This document shows positions 44,513 to 52,866 of a DNA stretch of 64,000 nucleotides, one piece after another. Position numbers and translations under genes: made by a program. The notes under the pieces were generated by a model. That model searched no databases, was not told the DNA's origin, and saw only the letters and a program-made list of their open reading frames with translations. Position 1 is the first letter of the stretch; every line of letters begins with the position of its first letter. This DNA comes from Vreelandella sp031769195 (GTDB lineage: Bacteria > Pseudomonadota > Gammaproteobacteria > Pseudomonadales > Halomonadaceae). The stretch covers positions 86,185 to 150,184 of the forward strand of contig NZ_JAVHNP010000007.1 in assembly GCF_031769195.1 (NCBI RefSeq), given 5' to 3'.

Positions 44513-45460
44513 TTAGGCCGTAGCAGTCTGTAAACGAGGTGCCGCCGCTAATCGGCGGTCGTCTCGCCCCCACCAGTGGGCTACCCCCTCGGCCCAGCCT
44601 GTTGGCCCTGTTTCCTTTGTGCGATAAAGCGCGGTGTTTGTGGGAACCACTGCTAAGTCGTGACAGCCTTTAATCACGACGGCTTGGTCGACCGCATCCA
44701 GCATAGAGATATCATTTGGGCCATCACCTAGCCCCAGCGACAGCGGCGCACGGCCACGCAGCGCGGTAAACCGCTTAATCAGCCAGTCAACGGCACTGCC
44801 TTTATCAGAGGCTTTGCCCATGACGTGCCAAAAACGCCCGCCTTGGGTCAGCGTTAAGCCGTCCCCCTCAAGCGCTAAACGAAAATTTGCCAGCGCCGCT
44901 TCATCGTCTTCCCAAATCAGTGGCTCGCTGCCCTCGCGCTGACGAGCTGCCTTGGCGCGCGCTTCATCAAGCCCGGTCAGGGCCATCACCTGGCTAAGGT
45001 CCAATTCACTCATGCGGGTAAAACGAACGCCCAGACGCTTGCGCCACACATTGAGCCGCGCCCGGATAAAGCCTACATCGACCCCGGTATGCTTAATCAC
45101 CACCCCATCCAGCCCACTGCCGGGGCGGTCTAGTCGCGCATGGCACCAGCCGGGGGGCAGGCCAATAACGGCACCGTTTTCGGCCACAAACGGTGTGGCG
45201 GTGAGTCCTAACGACTCACGTAACGAAATAAGCTCGGCACGGGTTTTACTAGTCACTGGAATCACAGGCACGCCCACTTGTTTTAAGCGAGCAAGCCAAG
45301 GGGCGGCAGGTGAAAAGTCGTAGCTGTGATGATCTAGCAGGGAGCCGTCTAAATCAGTGACGACCAAGCGTGGCTGGAGTGCTGGGTCCGGACTTCCGGG
45401 AGACAACGTCACCTCAGGCAACGCAGTAGGCGTATGGGTAGCGCGAGTGTGTTCGTTCAT
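44513..45460 (-). CDS. gpgP: HAD-IIB phosphatase, glucosyl/mannosyl-3-phosphoglycerate phosphatase
   Basis: Removes phosphate from glucosyl-3-phosphoglycerate to release glucosylglycerate. 315 residues. HAD motif I is VVTDLDGSLLDHHSYDF, motif II VIPVTSKTRAEL, motif IV GLGDGPNDISMLDAVD; FVAENGAVIGLP is typical of the MpgP family. A nonconserved N-terminus of about 30 residues precedes the HAD core. AAGGTGG lies before the ATG. First gene of the gpgP-gpgS pair, behind a strongly AT-rich upstream region of about 260 bp. Confidence 0.85.
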   Translation of the reverse strand: MNEHTRATHTPTALPEVTLSPGSPDPALQPRLVVTDLDGSLLDHHSYDFSPAAPWLARLKQVGVPVIPVTSKTRAELISLRESLGLTATPFVAENGAVIGLPPGWCHARLDRPGSGLDGVVIKHTGVDVGFIRARLNVWRKRLGVRFTRMSELDLSQVMALTGLDEARAKAARQREGSEPLIWEDDEAALANFRLALEGDGLTLTQGGRFWHVMGKASDKGSAVDWLIKRFTALRGRAPLSLGLGDGPNDISMLDAVDQAVVIKGCHDLAVVPTNTALYRTKETGPTGWAEGVAHWWGRDDRRLAAAPRLQTATA

Positions 45461-45720
45461 GACACCACCTTATGCAATCTAAAATAGCCGTTACGCAGGC
45501 GTCTCTTTCAGATAAGCCATAAAGCAGAATACATGCCAATGAAGATTAACCAATAAAAATCAAAAGCTTAAATAAAAACGCATCCCCTTCGGCTATTAAG
45601 CACTAAATAGGCGCGCTCAAAAAGCACCAAGATAGGGCAAAAATCCACCCACTTTTTTATTCAATAACTGTCACCCATAAAAATAGGTACAAGAAATTTG
45701 CAAAAAAATTGCACAAGCCC
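45461..45720. other. AT-rich intergenic region upstream of gpgP
   Basis: About 260 bp, clearly more AT-rich than the rest of the window, between divergent gpgP and the small-RNA promoter. It should hold the gpgP-gpgS promoter, but I could not pick a single convincing box. No gene was seen. Confidence 0.6.
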
Positions 45721-45748
45721 TTGGCAAACGCTCATAAATAGCTATACT
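45721..45748 (+). promoter_or_regulatory. Sigma-70 promoter of the candidate small RNA
   Basis: TTGGCA (45721-45726) and TATACT (45743-45748) with a 16-base spacer. Transcription is expected to start near 45755. Confidence 0.65.
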
Positions 45749-45754
45749 CGAATT

Positions 45755-45851
45755 GTACCCACTGACAACCTTGTACACCCCCTCACCTGATGTCAGTGGG
45801 CTGCAGTGAGCCAAGCCCTTTCAAGCCCGCCTCCCCCGGCGGGCTTTTTTT
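45755..45851 (+). ncRNA. Candidate small RNA (~97 nt) with C-rich loop and its own terminator
   Basis: A short transcript unit with no plausible protein. It begins near a good sigma-70 promoter, folds into a perfect 10-bp stem (CCCACTGACA at 45758-45767 with TGTCAGTGGG at 45791-45800) around a 23-base loop containing ACCCCCTCACC, has a short linker, and ends in a strong Rho-independent terminator. C-rich single-stranded loops in bacterial small RNAs often pair with purine-rich ribosome-binding sites; that role is inferred. It lies between gpgP and the MotB-like gene. I do not recognise it as a named RNA. Confidence 0.6.
45823..45851 (+). terminator. Rho-independent terminator of the candidate small RNA
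   Basis: A 9-bp stem (AAGCCCGCC / GGCGGGCTT) with a TCCCCC loop and a run of seven T. Confidence 0.9.
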
Positions 45852-45897
45852 ATGCGGTGTTTTTATGCTGCTATATAGCTATCTTGCTGAAAGCGGC

Positions 45898-46965
45898 CTA
45901 CTGAGCGTGAATCACCACTTCCACCCGGCGATTGCGCGCCCGACCTTCGGCGGTGCTGTTATCTTCCAACGGTTGAGTGGCGGCTAACCCTACGGCTCGC
46001 AAACGTTCAGCGGCCACACCCGCCGCCTCTAAGGCTTCAACAATGGCAATGGCACGTGCGCTGGAGAGCGCCCAGTTAGAGGAAAACTCGGGGGTGTTAA
46101 TGCTTTGGCTATCCGAGTGACCTTCTACCCACACTTCGCCATCGTAGCGCTGAATTGTCTCTAAAAGACTACCTACTAACGATGAGCCGCTTTCCGTCAG
46201 CTCGGCTGCTGCAGACGGAAACAACAGCCTATCCTGCACCCGCAAACTGATGCCTTCCGCTACACGAGAGACTTCAACACCCTCTAGGTTCGGTAAATAG
46301 GGAGAGGTTTCGACCTGTTCAACCAAACGGGCATCCAGCGCTAACGCGCTACTAATCGCTTCATCACTGATTGCCTGTACATTGACTGGCGGGCGATCGG
46401 TCAGCAGCACCATGTAATCTGCTAACGGCGCGGCAGCAATCTCCTCTTCGACACGCACCAAGGGAGTAGGTAGCGTTTGATGAGACATGGCCGCAGTGGA
46501 TAATGAAGCGTTAAAGCGCTCCATGAGCGACGCTACCAGTGGCGTTTCTGACGCAGGAGTGGGATCCGATTGAACAGGCAACGCTAAAAGAGACGGCACA
46601 CTAGGGAGCGTTGAGGGACGAGGCGGCAAACCTGCCACGCCTAATGCAGCACTAATGGCCATGGGGCTCAACGTACCGGGAGCCGATGCCAACCCAGTGC
46701 CACGCTGCTGGCGCCGTTCATCGAGTACCGCAGGTAAGGGAACTTCCAGCGGAGCCGTTACGCTGTCACCGCTTTCTGGCTCTGCTGTGGCAGGCGACCA
46801 ATCAGGGCTGGTCACCCCGGCAGCGGCAATAATAATGACAAATAGCGCCACCAGCAGCGTCATGATATCGATATAGCTGATCATCCAACCGTTGTTGCTA
46901 TCGTCTTCAGGGTAGTTGGATAGTAGAGAATCATGACGCGGGCCGCTGCGATGGTCTTCAAGCAT
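45898..46965 (-). CDS. MotB-like OmpA-family protein without an adjacent MotA
   Basis: Inner-membrane protein with a periplasmic peptidoglycan-binding domain. 355 residues. The N-terminal segment NGWMISYIDIMTLLVALFVI aligns with the MotB membrane helix, and D33 sits at the proton-carrying Asp. A Pro/Ser-rich linker follows (about 55-180), then an OmpA/MotB domain (VWVEGHSDSQSINTPEFSSN, WALSSARAIAIVEALE, GRARNRRVEVVI). No motA lies beside it; a divergent pair of lipoproteins, one FlgO-like, starts 104 bases away. It may be a stator subunit or part of another proton-driven envelope machine. Confidence 0.75.
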   Translation of the reverse strand: MLEDHRSGPRHDSLLSNYPEDDSNNGWMISYIDIMTLLVALFVIIIAAAGVTSPDWSPATAEPESGDSVTAPLEVPLPAVLDERRQQRGTGLASAPGTLSPMAISAALGVAGLPPRPSTLPSVPSLLALPVQSDPTPASETPLVASLMERFNASLSTAAMSHQTLPTPLVRVEEEIAAAPLADYMVLLTDRPPVNVQAISDEAISSALALDARLVEQVETSPYLPNLEGVEVSRVAEGISLRVQDRLLFPSAAAELTESGSSLVGSLLETIQRYDGEVWVEGHSDSQSINTPEFSSNWALSSARAIAIVEALEAAGVAAERLRAVGLAATQPLEDNSTAEGRARNRRVEVVIHAQ

Positions 46966-47069
46966 TGGGGTGATTACTCATTCAAGTTTTTAACCTCGTG
47001 GCCGATCTATGCTAAGCATGGCAAACTAGTCTATCAAAAAGCCGTTTAGTAGCGATAAGGAACTACCTG

Positions 47070-47810
47070 GTGCGCATCCAACCTACGTCATCTCCCATTG
47101 TCCACTTTTTACGCCCCGTTGGCCTGGGACTGGCTAGCCTGATGCTAAGTGGCTGTTTTTACGCCAGCACATCGCAAGCCCCCATTGCCACGACCTACCC
47201 CTATACAGAGCAAAATAAAATGCAGGCCGCACAGCACTGGGAAGTGCTTGCCCAGCATGAAGCCGCCGGTATTTTAGGCAGTGAACGGGTACGTTTTCGG
47301 GATCTACACATTGCGGCACCTGAACATGAGCAGTATGGCTCTTACTACAGCGGGGGCGAATTCGAGCGCGGCTTTAGAACGCTGCTAACCAGCGAGCTGG
47401 TTTCTCGCGGCGGTAGTGTCACGACCCAGCCTCGCACTAACGGTGCCATCATTAACATTGACGTGGAAGTTGTCGCGCATCGCGATAGAGGCTATACCCG
47501 CCCGCCCTTTGGTGCGTTTACTGCCCTGGCGAGCGGTATCGCCGTTGCTAGTATTCCTCTGGGGAACTGGAGTGAACCAGCCCTTGCGCTGATTCCGGCC
47601 GCCATGGTGGCCGACACCACTAACGGTAGCTGGACAGCCAAAGGTAACGAAGAGATCATTGTCACCACGCAAATTGTGGAACAGGATCAGATTCTCTACT
47701 CCTCTTCCAATATCTATTACATTAACTCAGGTGACCGCCGTCAGTATGCGCCTCACCGAGTCCCCCAGGCACCCACCACGCCAACGGTTTCTATCACGGA
47801 TACTTGGTAA
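47070..47810 (+). CDS. Putative outer-membrane lipoprotein, unknown family
   Basis: 246 residues. A signal peptide ends in the lipobox LMLSGC (Cys near residue 29), so it should be lipid-anchored in the envelope. The mature part has no domain I recognise; it is rich in Ser, Thr, Ala and Tyr, with a hydrophobic stretch FTALASGIAVASIPLGNWSE in the middle. The start is GTG, with AAGGA eight bases before it. Its stop overlaps the next start as TAATG, so it is coupled to the FlgO-like gene. Divergent from the MotB-like gene. Confidence 0.75.
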   Translation: MRIQPTSSPIVHFLRPVGLGLASLMLSGCFYASTSQAPIATTYPYTEQNKMQAAQHWEVLAQHEAAGILGSERVRFRDLHIAAPEHEQYGSYYSGGEFERGFRTLLTSELVSRGGSVTTQPRTNGAIINIDVEVVAHRDRGYTRPPFGAFTALASGIAVASIPLGNWSEPALALIPAAMVADTTNGSWTAKGNEEIIVTTQIVEQDQILYSSSNIYYINSGDRRQYAPHRVPQAPTTPTVSITDTW

Positions 47811-48400
47811 TGTTTATGTCTTTACGATCTCTGCACGTGCTTCCAACGGCTGGCACCTTTCGCCCGAAAGCCATCATAGCCCTGTGCTTTATGATACTGC
47901 TGGCAGGCTGTACGACCCTTGGCAATAATGCTCAACCTCAAGAACCCAAGCCCGACCTATCGGAGCTCGCCCATGAAGCGGCACTACAAATGGTCACCAA
48001 TAATCCTGAGCTCACGCGATACAGCCCGATGATTGCGGCCACCTTCGTGAGCATTGATAACCTAAGCCAATCGTCCACGTTTGGCCGTATCAGTTCGGAA
48101 ATTATGGCGTCCGCGTTAGCTCAACAGGGTATGCAGGTACGCGAAGTTAAAATGCGCGACAGCATGTTTATTGAGGAGAGCGTAGGTGAACTTATTCTCT
48201 CGCGGCAGGTTCAACGTTTAAGCTCGCAGCATAATGCGCGCTCAATTTTGATGGGTACGTATGCCCAAGGGCAGGACTATCTCTATGTGAGCGCTCGCGT
48301 GGTTCGCGCTGGCGATGCCATGGTGCTGGGCAGCGCGGACTTCCAGCTCCCCCTGGATAATAATATGCGCAGCTTACTGGAGGCTCAGGGCGGCTGGTAA
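47810..48400 (+). CDS. FlgO-family lipoprotein
   Basis: 196 residues. Lipobox ILLAGC near residue 27, then a FlgO-like domain (LAHEAALQMVTNN; PMIAATFVSIDNLSQSSTFG; SEIMASALAQQGMQVREVKM; SRQVQRLSSQHNARSILMGT). FlgO in Vibrio is an outer-membrane protein needed for normal flagella. The ATG is fused to the upstream stop (TAATG); an ATG six bases on is possible. No flgP or flgT is seen. A terminator follows about 30 bases after the stop. Confidence 0.8.
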   Translation: MFMSLRSLHVLPTAGTFRPKAIIALCFMILLAGCTTLGNNAQPQEPKPDLSELAHEAALQMVTNNPELTRYSPMIAATFVSIDNLSQSSTFGRISSEIMASALAQQGMQVREVKMRDSMFIEESVGELILSRQVQRLSSQHNARSILMGTYAQGQDYLYVSARVVRAGDAMVLGSADFQLPLDNNMRSLLEAQGGW

Positions 48401-48430
48401 TCATCGGCTCCCTAGCCAATGTCAGACTGA

Positions 48431-48453
48431 AAGCCTAGCAATACGCTAGGCTT
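48431..48453 (+). terminator. Terminator of the lipoprotein-FlgO operon
   Basis: A 9-bp perfect stem (AAGCCTAGC / GCTAGGCTT) with a short loop, followed by TTTTCATTT. It also lies in the leader of the next gene. Confidence 0.8.
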
Positions 48454-48479
48454 TTCATTTGCTCAACAGAAGGACGACT

Positions 48480-49292
48480 ATGTCTACACGTCGCCGTGAA
48501 AGTAAGCTTCATATTGTGGCTGTCAGCCGGGTCATCAAGCTGTTTGCTAACGTTACCAAGGTATTGAGCTATGGGTTTCATGCCGTATTTCCCCATAAAC
48601 GCTTCACGTTACCTGAACGTGCCGCCCCCTGGCTCTCCTCGAAGCATGATGCTGTCATTCCCCGCATCATTTGGCAGACCAACTTCACCAACAAAGTCAC
48701 CCTGCCGGTTTATTTAAATTATCTGTTTAACCGTTTAATGGCGCCGCGCTTTGAGTACCGTTTCATGATTACCCAAGCGCGCCATGACTTTATAGAGCAG
48801 CACTTTGACCCGGCTTGGCTGGAAAGCTACTCCAAGCTGCAAATCGGTGCAGCTCAAGCAGACTTCTGGCGACTGCTGGCCCTTTATCATCATGGTGGTG
48901 TGTATCTAGATATCGATGCTCACGCCATATGGCCACTGGGTAGCGTCGTACCAGACGACATAGAAGAGCTGTATGTGACAACACGCAAAGGCGAGCTTAG
49001 TAACTACTTTATTGCCAGCCGCCCGGGCAATCCCAATGTACTGGCGTTAATTGAGCAGGTGCATCACAACATTGAAGAGAATCAACTCACGAATGTGTTT
49101 GAGCTAACAGGGCCTGGTGTATTCATTAAGCTGCTGGACCAAACGCAAGTACCGACGGTGTCTTATCGCCATGCCTGCAACCAAGGCAGCTTTACCAACG
49201 AGCATTTTCAATACATTGATAAAAAAGCAGGAAAATGGACCAAGGAACAGCAAAAGGTGAGCATCGTTCGCCAAGACTCGCCGAAGCCCTAA
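48480..49292 (+). CDS. GT32-type glycosyltransferase
   Basis: Probable sugar transferase of the DXD sugar-binding (OCH1-like, GT32) family. 270 residues. IPRIIWQTNF near residue 60 and AAQADFWRLLALYHHGGVYLDIDAHAIWP with the DxD motif (in YLDIDAH) are the family hallmarks. The N-terminus is basic and has no clear signal. ATG at 48480 is chosen for AAGGA six bases upstream; an in-frame start 21 bases earlier overlaps the preceding terminator. No polysaccharide genes adjoin, so acceptor and product are unknown. Confidence 0.85.
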   Translation: MSTRRRESKLHIVAVSRVIKLFANVTKVLSYGFHAVFPHKRFTLPERAAPWLSSKHDAVIPRIIWQTNFTNKVTLPVYLNYLFNRLMAPRFEYRFMITQARHDFIEQHFDPAWLESYSKLQIGAAQADFWRLLALYHHGGVYLDIDAHAIWPLGSVVPDDIEELYVTTRKGELSNYFIASRPGNPNVLALIEQVHHNIEENQLTNVFELTGPGVFIKLLDQTQVPTVSYRHACNQGSFTNEHFQYIDKKAGKWTKEQQKVSIVRQDSPKP

Positions 49293-49308
49293 TTAACTCC
49301 CTTCAAAT

Positions 49309-49341
49309 AAAAAGCGCTAGCCCAAAGGGCTAGCGCTTTTT
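49309..49341. terminator. Bidirectional terminator between the GT32 gene and glyA
   Basis: A 15-bp perfect stem (AAAAAGCGCTAGCCC / GGGCTAGCGCTTTTT) with an AAA loop, T-rich on both strands. It serves both converging genes. Confidence 0.92.
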
Positions 49342-49365
49342 GCACACTATGCGGCAAAACGGTAT

Positions 49366-50631
49366 TTATTTATAAACCGGGAAGCGGCCACATACTTCAG
49401 CGACTTTATCCAGCACTTGAGCTTCGATAGCGCTGGTGTCTTCGCCTTTGGCCAGCACGTCAAGAATATCGCAAATCCAGCCTGCCAGCTGCGTGCACTC
49501 GCCTTCACCAAAGCCGCGCGTGGTCACAGCTGGGGTGCCGATACGCAGGCCAGAGGTGACGAACGGGCTTTGCGGGTCATTAGGCACGGCATTTTTATTG
49601 ACGGTGATGTGGGCACGGCCAAGGGCAGCATCCGCATCTTTACCGGTCACGCCCTGCTTGATCAGTGATAGCAAGAACAGATGGTCTTCGGTACCACCGG
49701 ATACGATGTCGTAACCGCGGTCGATGAAGACCTTCGCCATGGCTTGAGCGTTCTTAACCACCTGCTGCTGGTAGGTTTTGAACTCGGGCTCCATGGCTTC
49801 TTTGAAGCAGATCGCTTTCGCCGCAATCACGTGCATCAAAGGCCCGCCTTGGCCGCCGGGGAAAACCGCCGACTGCAGCTTTTTCTCGATATCCGGGTTG
49901 TTCTCGGCCGAGAGAATGACGCCGCTACGCGGGCCACGCAGGGTTTTGTGGGTCGTGGACGTGACCACATGCGCGTGGGGCAGCGGGCTTGGGTAAACAC
50001 CAGCAGCGACCAAACCAGAAACGTGCGCCATATCCACTAGCAAATAGGCACCGACTTCGTCCGCGATTTCGCGGAATTTCGCCCAGTCCACAATTTGCGA
50101 GTAAGCAGAGAAACCAGCGATGATCATTTTCGGCTTGTGTTCACGGGCCAGGGAAGCGACTTGGTCGTAATCGATCAGGCCTTGCTCGTTCAGACCGTAC
50201 TGAATGGCGTTGTAGTGCTTGCCAGAGAAGTTGGGCTTGGCACCGTGAGTCAGGTGACCACCCGCATCCAGGCTCATACCGAGGATGGTGTCGCCCGGCG
50301 TAACCAGCGCTTGGAAAACGGCGCTGTTGGCTTGAGAGCCAGAGTGCGGCTGCACGTTAACGTAGGTCGCGCCGAACAGCTGCTTGGCGTAGTCGATGGC
50401 CAGGTTTTCAGCGATATCGACAAACTCACAGCCGCCGTAGTAGCGCTTGCCTGGGTAGCCTTCGGCGTATTTGTTGGTCAGCTGGCTGCCTTGCGCTTCT
50501 AGTACGCGGGGGCTGGCGTAGTTTTCAGAAGCAATGAGTTCGATGTGAGCTTCTTGGCGTGCCACTTCTTTTTGCATGGCATCAAACAGTGCATCATCGA
50601 ATCTGGCAATTGTCATATCGCGGCTGAACAT
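49366..50631 (-). CDS. glyA: Serine hydroxymethyltransferase
   Basis: PLP enzyme that interconverts serine and glycine and feeds one-carbon units to tetrahydrofolate. 421 residues, close to E. coli GlyA. It shows HIELIASENYASPRVLEAQG, TNKYAEGYPGKRYYGGCEFVD, the PLP lysine in VTSTTHKTLRGPRSG, and GTPAVTTRGFGEGE. ATG at 50631 (MFSRDMTIARFD) lines up with the E. coli start and has GAGG nine bases upstream; the longer upstream reading is not conserved-looking. Confidence 0.97.
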   Translation of the reverse strand: MFSRDMTIARFDDALFDAMQKEVARQEAHIELIASENYASPRVLEAQGSQLTNKYAEGYPGKRYYGGCEFVDIAENLAIDYAKQLFGATYVNVQPHSGSQANSAVFQALVTPGDTILGMSLDAGGHLTHGAKPNFSGKHYNAIQYGLNEQGLIDYDQVASLAREHKPKMIIAGFSAYSQIVDWAKFREIADEVGAYLLVDMAHVSGLVAAGVYPSPLPHAHVVTSTTHKTLRGPRSGVILSAENNPDIEKKLQSAVFPGGQGGPLMHVIAAKAICFKEAMEPEFKTYQQQVVKNAQAMAKVFIDRGYDIVSGGTEDHLFLLSLIKQGVTGKDADAALGRAHITVNKNAVPNDPQSPFVTSGLRIGTPAVTTRGFGEGECTQLAGWICDILDVLAKGEDTSAIEAQVLDKVAEVCGRFPVYK

Positions 50632-50787
50632 CGGCGGGAACCTCGTTACAAAAGGATCATCATGGAGAAGCGAGGCGGCTATCATACCGCAGCCTGACGC
50701 GACTTTCATCGCATCCGCGTCAGGTCCTGCATGAGTATGTTTCATGTTGCCAGCCGACCCTCAAACCTGACCGACCGGACAACCACG

Positions 50788-52191
50788 CTACTTCAGCTCA
50801 AAGGTGAAGGTGAGGCGCTCGCTGCTGCCCATTGGGTTCATTATGAATTGGTTAAGCATAAACGGATTGGGCAGCGCCACATTAACGGTTAACGACTGGG
50901 CTTTGCCCGCCATAATATCTACCATGCCCACCATGAGCTTGGTGATTTGCGGGCCAAGCAGCGGCCCTAACTGCTGCGCCTGCGCCCAGGCTTGAGAGAT
51001 CGCCTGCTCTTCGCTGATCCCTTCTTGAGCCGCTATTTCAGTGGCAATGCGCGGTAACATGCCTTCATCACTGTAAGCCACGGTGACATTACCACCATAC
51101 AGCGTCGCCGCTTCAAACAGGGCGGGGTTTTGTGTGGCCTGCTCTAAGCTGGCCCCTTTGGGCAAGCTGATGGGCACATCCATGGAGAACTCAAGGCCAC
51201 CGGCTCCGTCCAGCTGCAAATACCCTTCCGAGGTAAGGCGGTTGCGGTTGCTCGATTCGTCAGAGGGTGATTCCTGCCACTGGGAGGCACTTTGCCCCTC
51301 GGCACTTAAACGCCCGGTCCCGCCCGTCAGCACACGGTTCAAGGCTTGTAGCTCTTCACGATCGGTGGGAGGCACTAGATTGATTAACTCGCCCAGATCA
51401 AATTCCGCGCCGCTAAAGCCCGCTTCGCCTACGTAGCTATTGCCTTTTACCCAAGCGTTATCCAGTAATACGCTCCACTGCTCGCCGGTTAAACTGAAAC
51501 CGTTCAATTCGGCATGCTCAAGGCGCTCTTCTCCGGGGCGGTCGAGCCCTTCTAACGCTTCAATGCGCATATCCCCTAATGCCAACGTCGCGGAAATGCC
51601 GGTAGCGAGGTCGTTCAGCTCACCGCTTACTCCTTGTAACGCGATGAGACCAACGGCACTGCTGCTCGCATCTTCTAGCTCTAGAGAATCAATGGAGAGA
51701 ACACCGGCTAGTGCTTGGCTCTCAAGCTCAGCGGCTAGCTCATCTGCCAGGCTGCCCTCTAGCCGGAAGGTAATATCGCTCAGGCTGAGTGCGTTGATGA
51801 TGCTACCTTCCGCTTCGAAGGTTTCTAACATGGGAACGGCAGCGCCAGGCTCTCGTAGTACCAGCTCGCCCACGGTCAACACCGGCGAGTCGAACCCCAA
51901 TTCAGTCATACTGATGCCATCTAGGGTAATTGACGCTGGCCGTGCGTAACGACCTTCCACGCGGTAACGATCAATCGAGAGCAAATCACCGTTGGTATAG
52001 GTAATCGCCACATCTTCCGCCACGTAGCTGTTGGCTTCTTCCACAAGCTGCCCGATAACCATACTAGCGCCATCGCCTGCCAGCTCTGCTTGTAAATCGG
52101 CCTCTAGCTGTTGCAACGACGCCTGCGCAGCTCCCGCCACTAGCCAAAGCGATACCCCTGCAGCGCCCCACTTCATCACCTTCGCCTGCAT
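50788..52191 (-). CDS. Exported protein of unknown function
   Basis: 467 residues. A clear signal peptide (VMKWGAAGVSLWLVAGAAQA, cut before SLQQLE) sends it to the periplasm or beyond. The mature protein is acidic and made of repeated beta-type stretches about 25-40 residues apart (GRYARPASITLDGISMTELG; AEGSIINALSLSDITFRLEG; LSIDSLELEDASSSAVGLIA), like a lipid-transfer or AsmA/DUF945-type beta structure. This is only a resemblance; I do not recognise the family. GGGAGG precedes the ATG. Monocistronic between glyA and the DUF4258 gene. Confidence 0.75.
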   Translation of the reverse strand: MQAKVMKWGAAGVSLWLVAGAAQASLQQLEADLQAELAGDGASMVIGQLVEEANSYVAEDVAITYTNGDLLSIDRYRVEGRYARPASITLDGISMTELGFDSPVLTVGELVLREPGAAVPMLETFEAEGSIINALSLSDITFRLEGSLADELAAELESQALAGVLSIDSLELEDASSSAVGLIALQGVSGELNDLATGISATLALGDMRIEALEGLDRPGEERLEHAELNGFSLTGEQWSVLLDNAWVKGNSYVGEAGFSGAEFDLGELINLVPPTDREELQALNRVLTGGTGRLSAEGQSASQWQESPSDESSNRNRLTSEGYLQLDGAGGLEFSMDVPISLPKGASLEQATQNPALFEAATLYGGNVTVAYSDEGMLPRIATEIAAQEGISEEQAISQAWAQAQQLGPLLGPQITKLMVGMVDIMAGKAQSLTVNVALPNPFMLNQFIMNPMGSSERLTFTFELK

Positions 52192-52350
52192 GACACGACC
52201 TCCCTGTTGAAAGGTTTAGCATATCACCAAGCTGCATCGCCGCCATCTCGATTTGAGGTGTAGATGGGTGAGGGTTAGGCCATACGAGTTATGCTATTCT
52301 CACCAAATTAGTGATGTGCGAACAATGAATCTTAACTTGAGCATCTAGGT

Positions 52351-52611
52351 ATGTTTTGCAGACGTTTTGAACGCCAAGTACATATCACTCGCCACGCGCG
52401 AGAACGAATGCTTGAGCGCAACATTAGCGAAGCACAATTAGTTGAGTTACTCGAAACAGGTGATACTCGCTTTAAAGATGACACGCGACTCTGGATTGCG
52501 AAAGCATTTCCTAAGCGCACCGATAATCTCGTGTGTGCGGCGGTCGTGTTAGAAGATTTATTAGTGGTAAAGGCGGTAATGCATCATTTTGACTGGGAGG
52601 CCATGCCATGA
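52351..52611 (+). CDS. DUF4258-domain small protein (possible toxin)
   Basis: 86 residues, basic N-terminal half. It carries the DUF4258 pattern ITRHARERMLERNISEAQLVELLETGD and DNLVCAAVVLEDLLVVKAVMHH (quoted in part: RHARERMLERNISEAQLVEL; VCAAVVLEDLLVVKAV). Its stop overlaps the next start as ATGA. DUF4258-DUF2283 pairs are commonly predicted as toxin-antitoxin-like modules; activity is not shown. Confidence 0.82.
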   Translation: MFCRRFERQVHITRHARERMLERNISEAQLVELLETGDTRFKDDTRLWIAKAFPKRTDNLVCAAVVLEDLLVVKAVMHHFDWEAMP

Positions 52612-52799
52612 GAACCACTTACGATGAGGCTGATGATATCCTGGTGCTCCACCTTTCTGAGAAACCGATTGCTAGAGAGGTCTCTCAAGATTGGAACACC
52701 CACATTAGCTACGCTGATGACAATACCATCGTCGAAATTGTGGTTCTTGAAGCCTCAAAACAAGGCGCTTGGCCGCTATTGAAAAGCTATGCTGCATGA
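52608..52799 (+). CDS. DUF2283-domain small protein (possible antitoxin)
   Basis: 63 residues, acidic. The DUF2283 pattern YDEADDILVLHLSEKPIARE begins the protein, followed by EIVVLEASKQ. It is coupled to the DUF4258 gene by ATGA overlap and followed by a strong terminator, so the two form a closed two-gene operon. Confidence 0.82.
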   Translation: MRTTYDEADDILVLHLSEKPIAREVSQDWNTHISYADDNTIVEIVVLEASKQGAWPLLKSYAA

Positions 52800-52824
52800 T
52801 AATAAAGGGTGGTTCTTGCATAGG

Positions 52825-52854
52825 AAAGGCGGCTATAGATAGCCGCCTTTTTTA
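52825..52854 (+). terminator. Terminator of the DUF4258-DUF2283 operon
   Basis: A 10-bp perfect stem (AAAGGCGGCT / AGCCGCCTTT) with a short loop and a run of T. It may also serve ybbP from the other side. Confidence 0.9.
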
Positions 52855-52866
52855 TTGCTGGTAGGT

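Noticed and set aside
45790..45987. A 65-codon plus-strand frame downstream of the candidate small RNA promoter
   Set aside because: It starts inside the small-RNA stem, runs through its terminator and into the end of the MotB-like gene, and has no ribosome-binding site.
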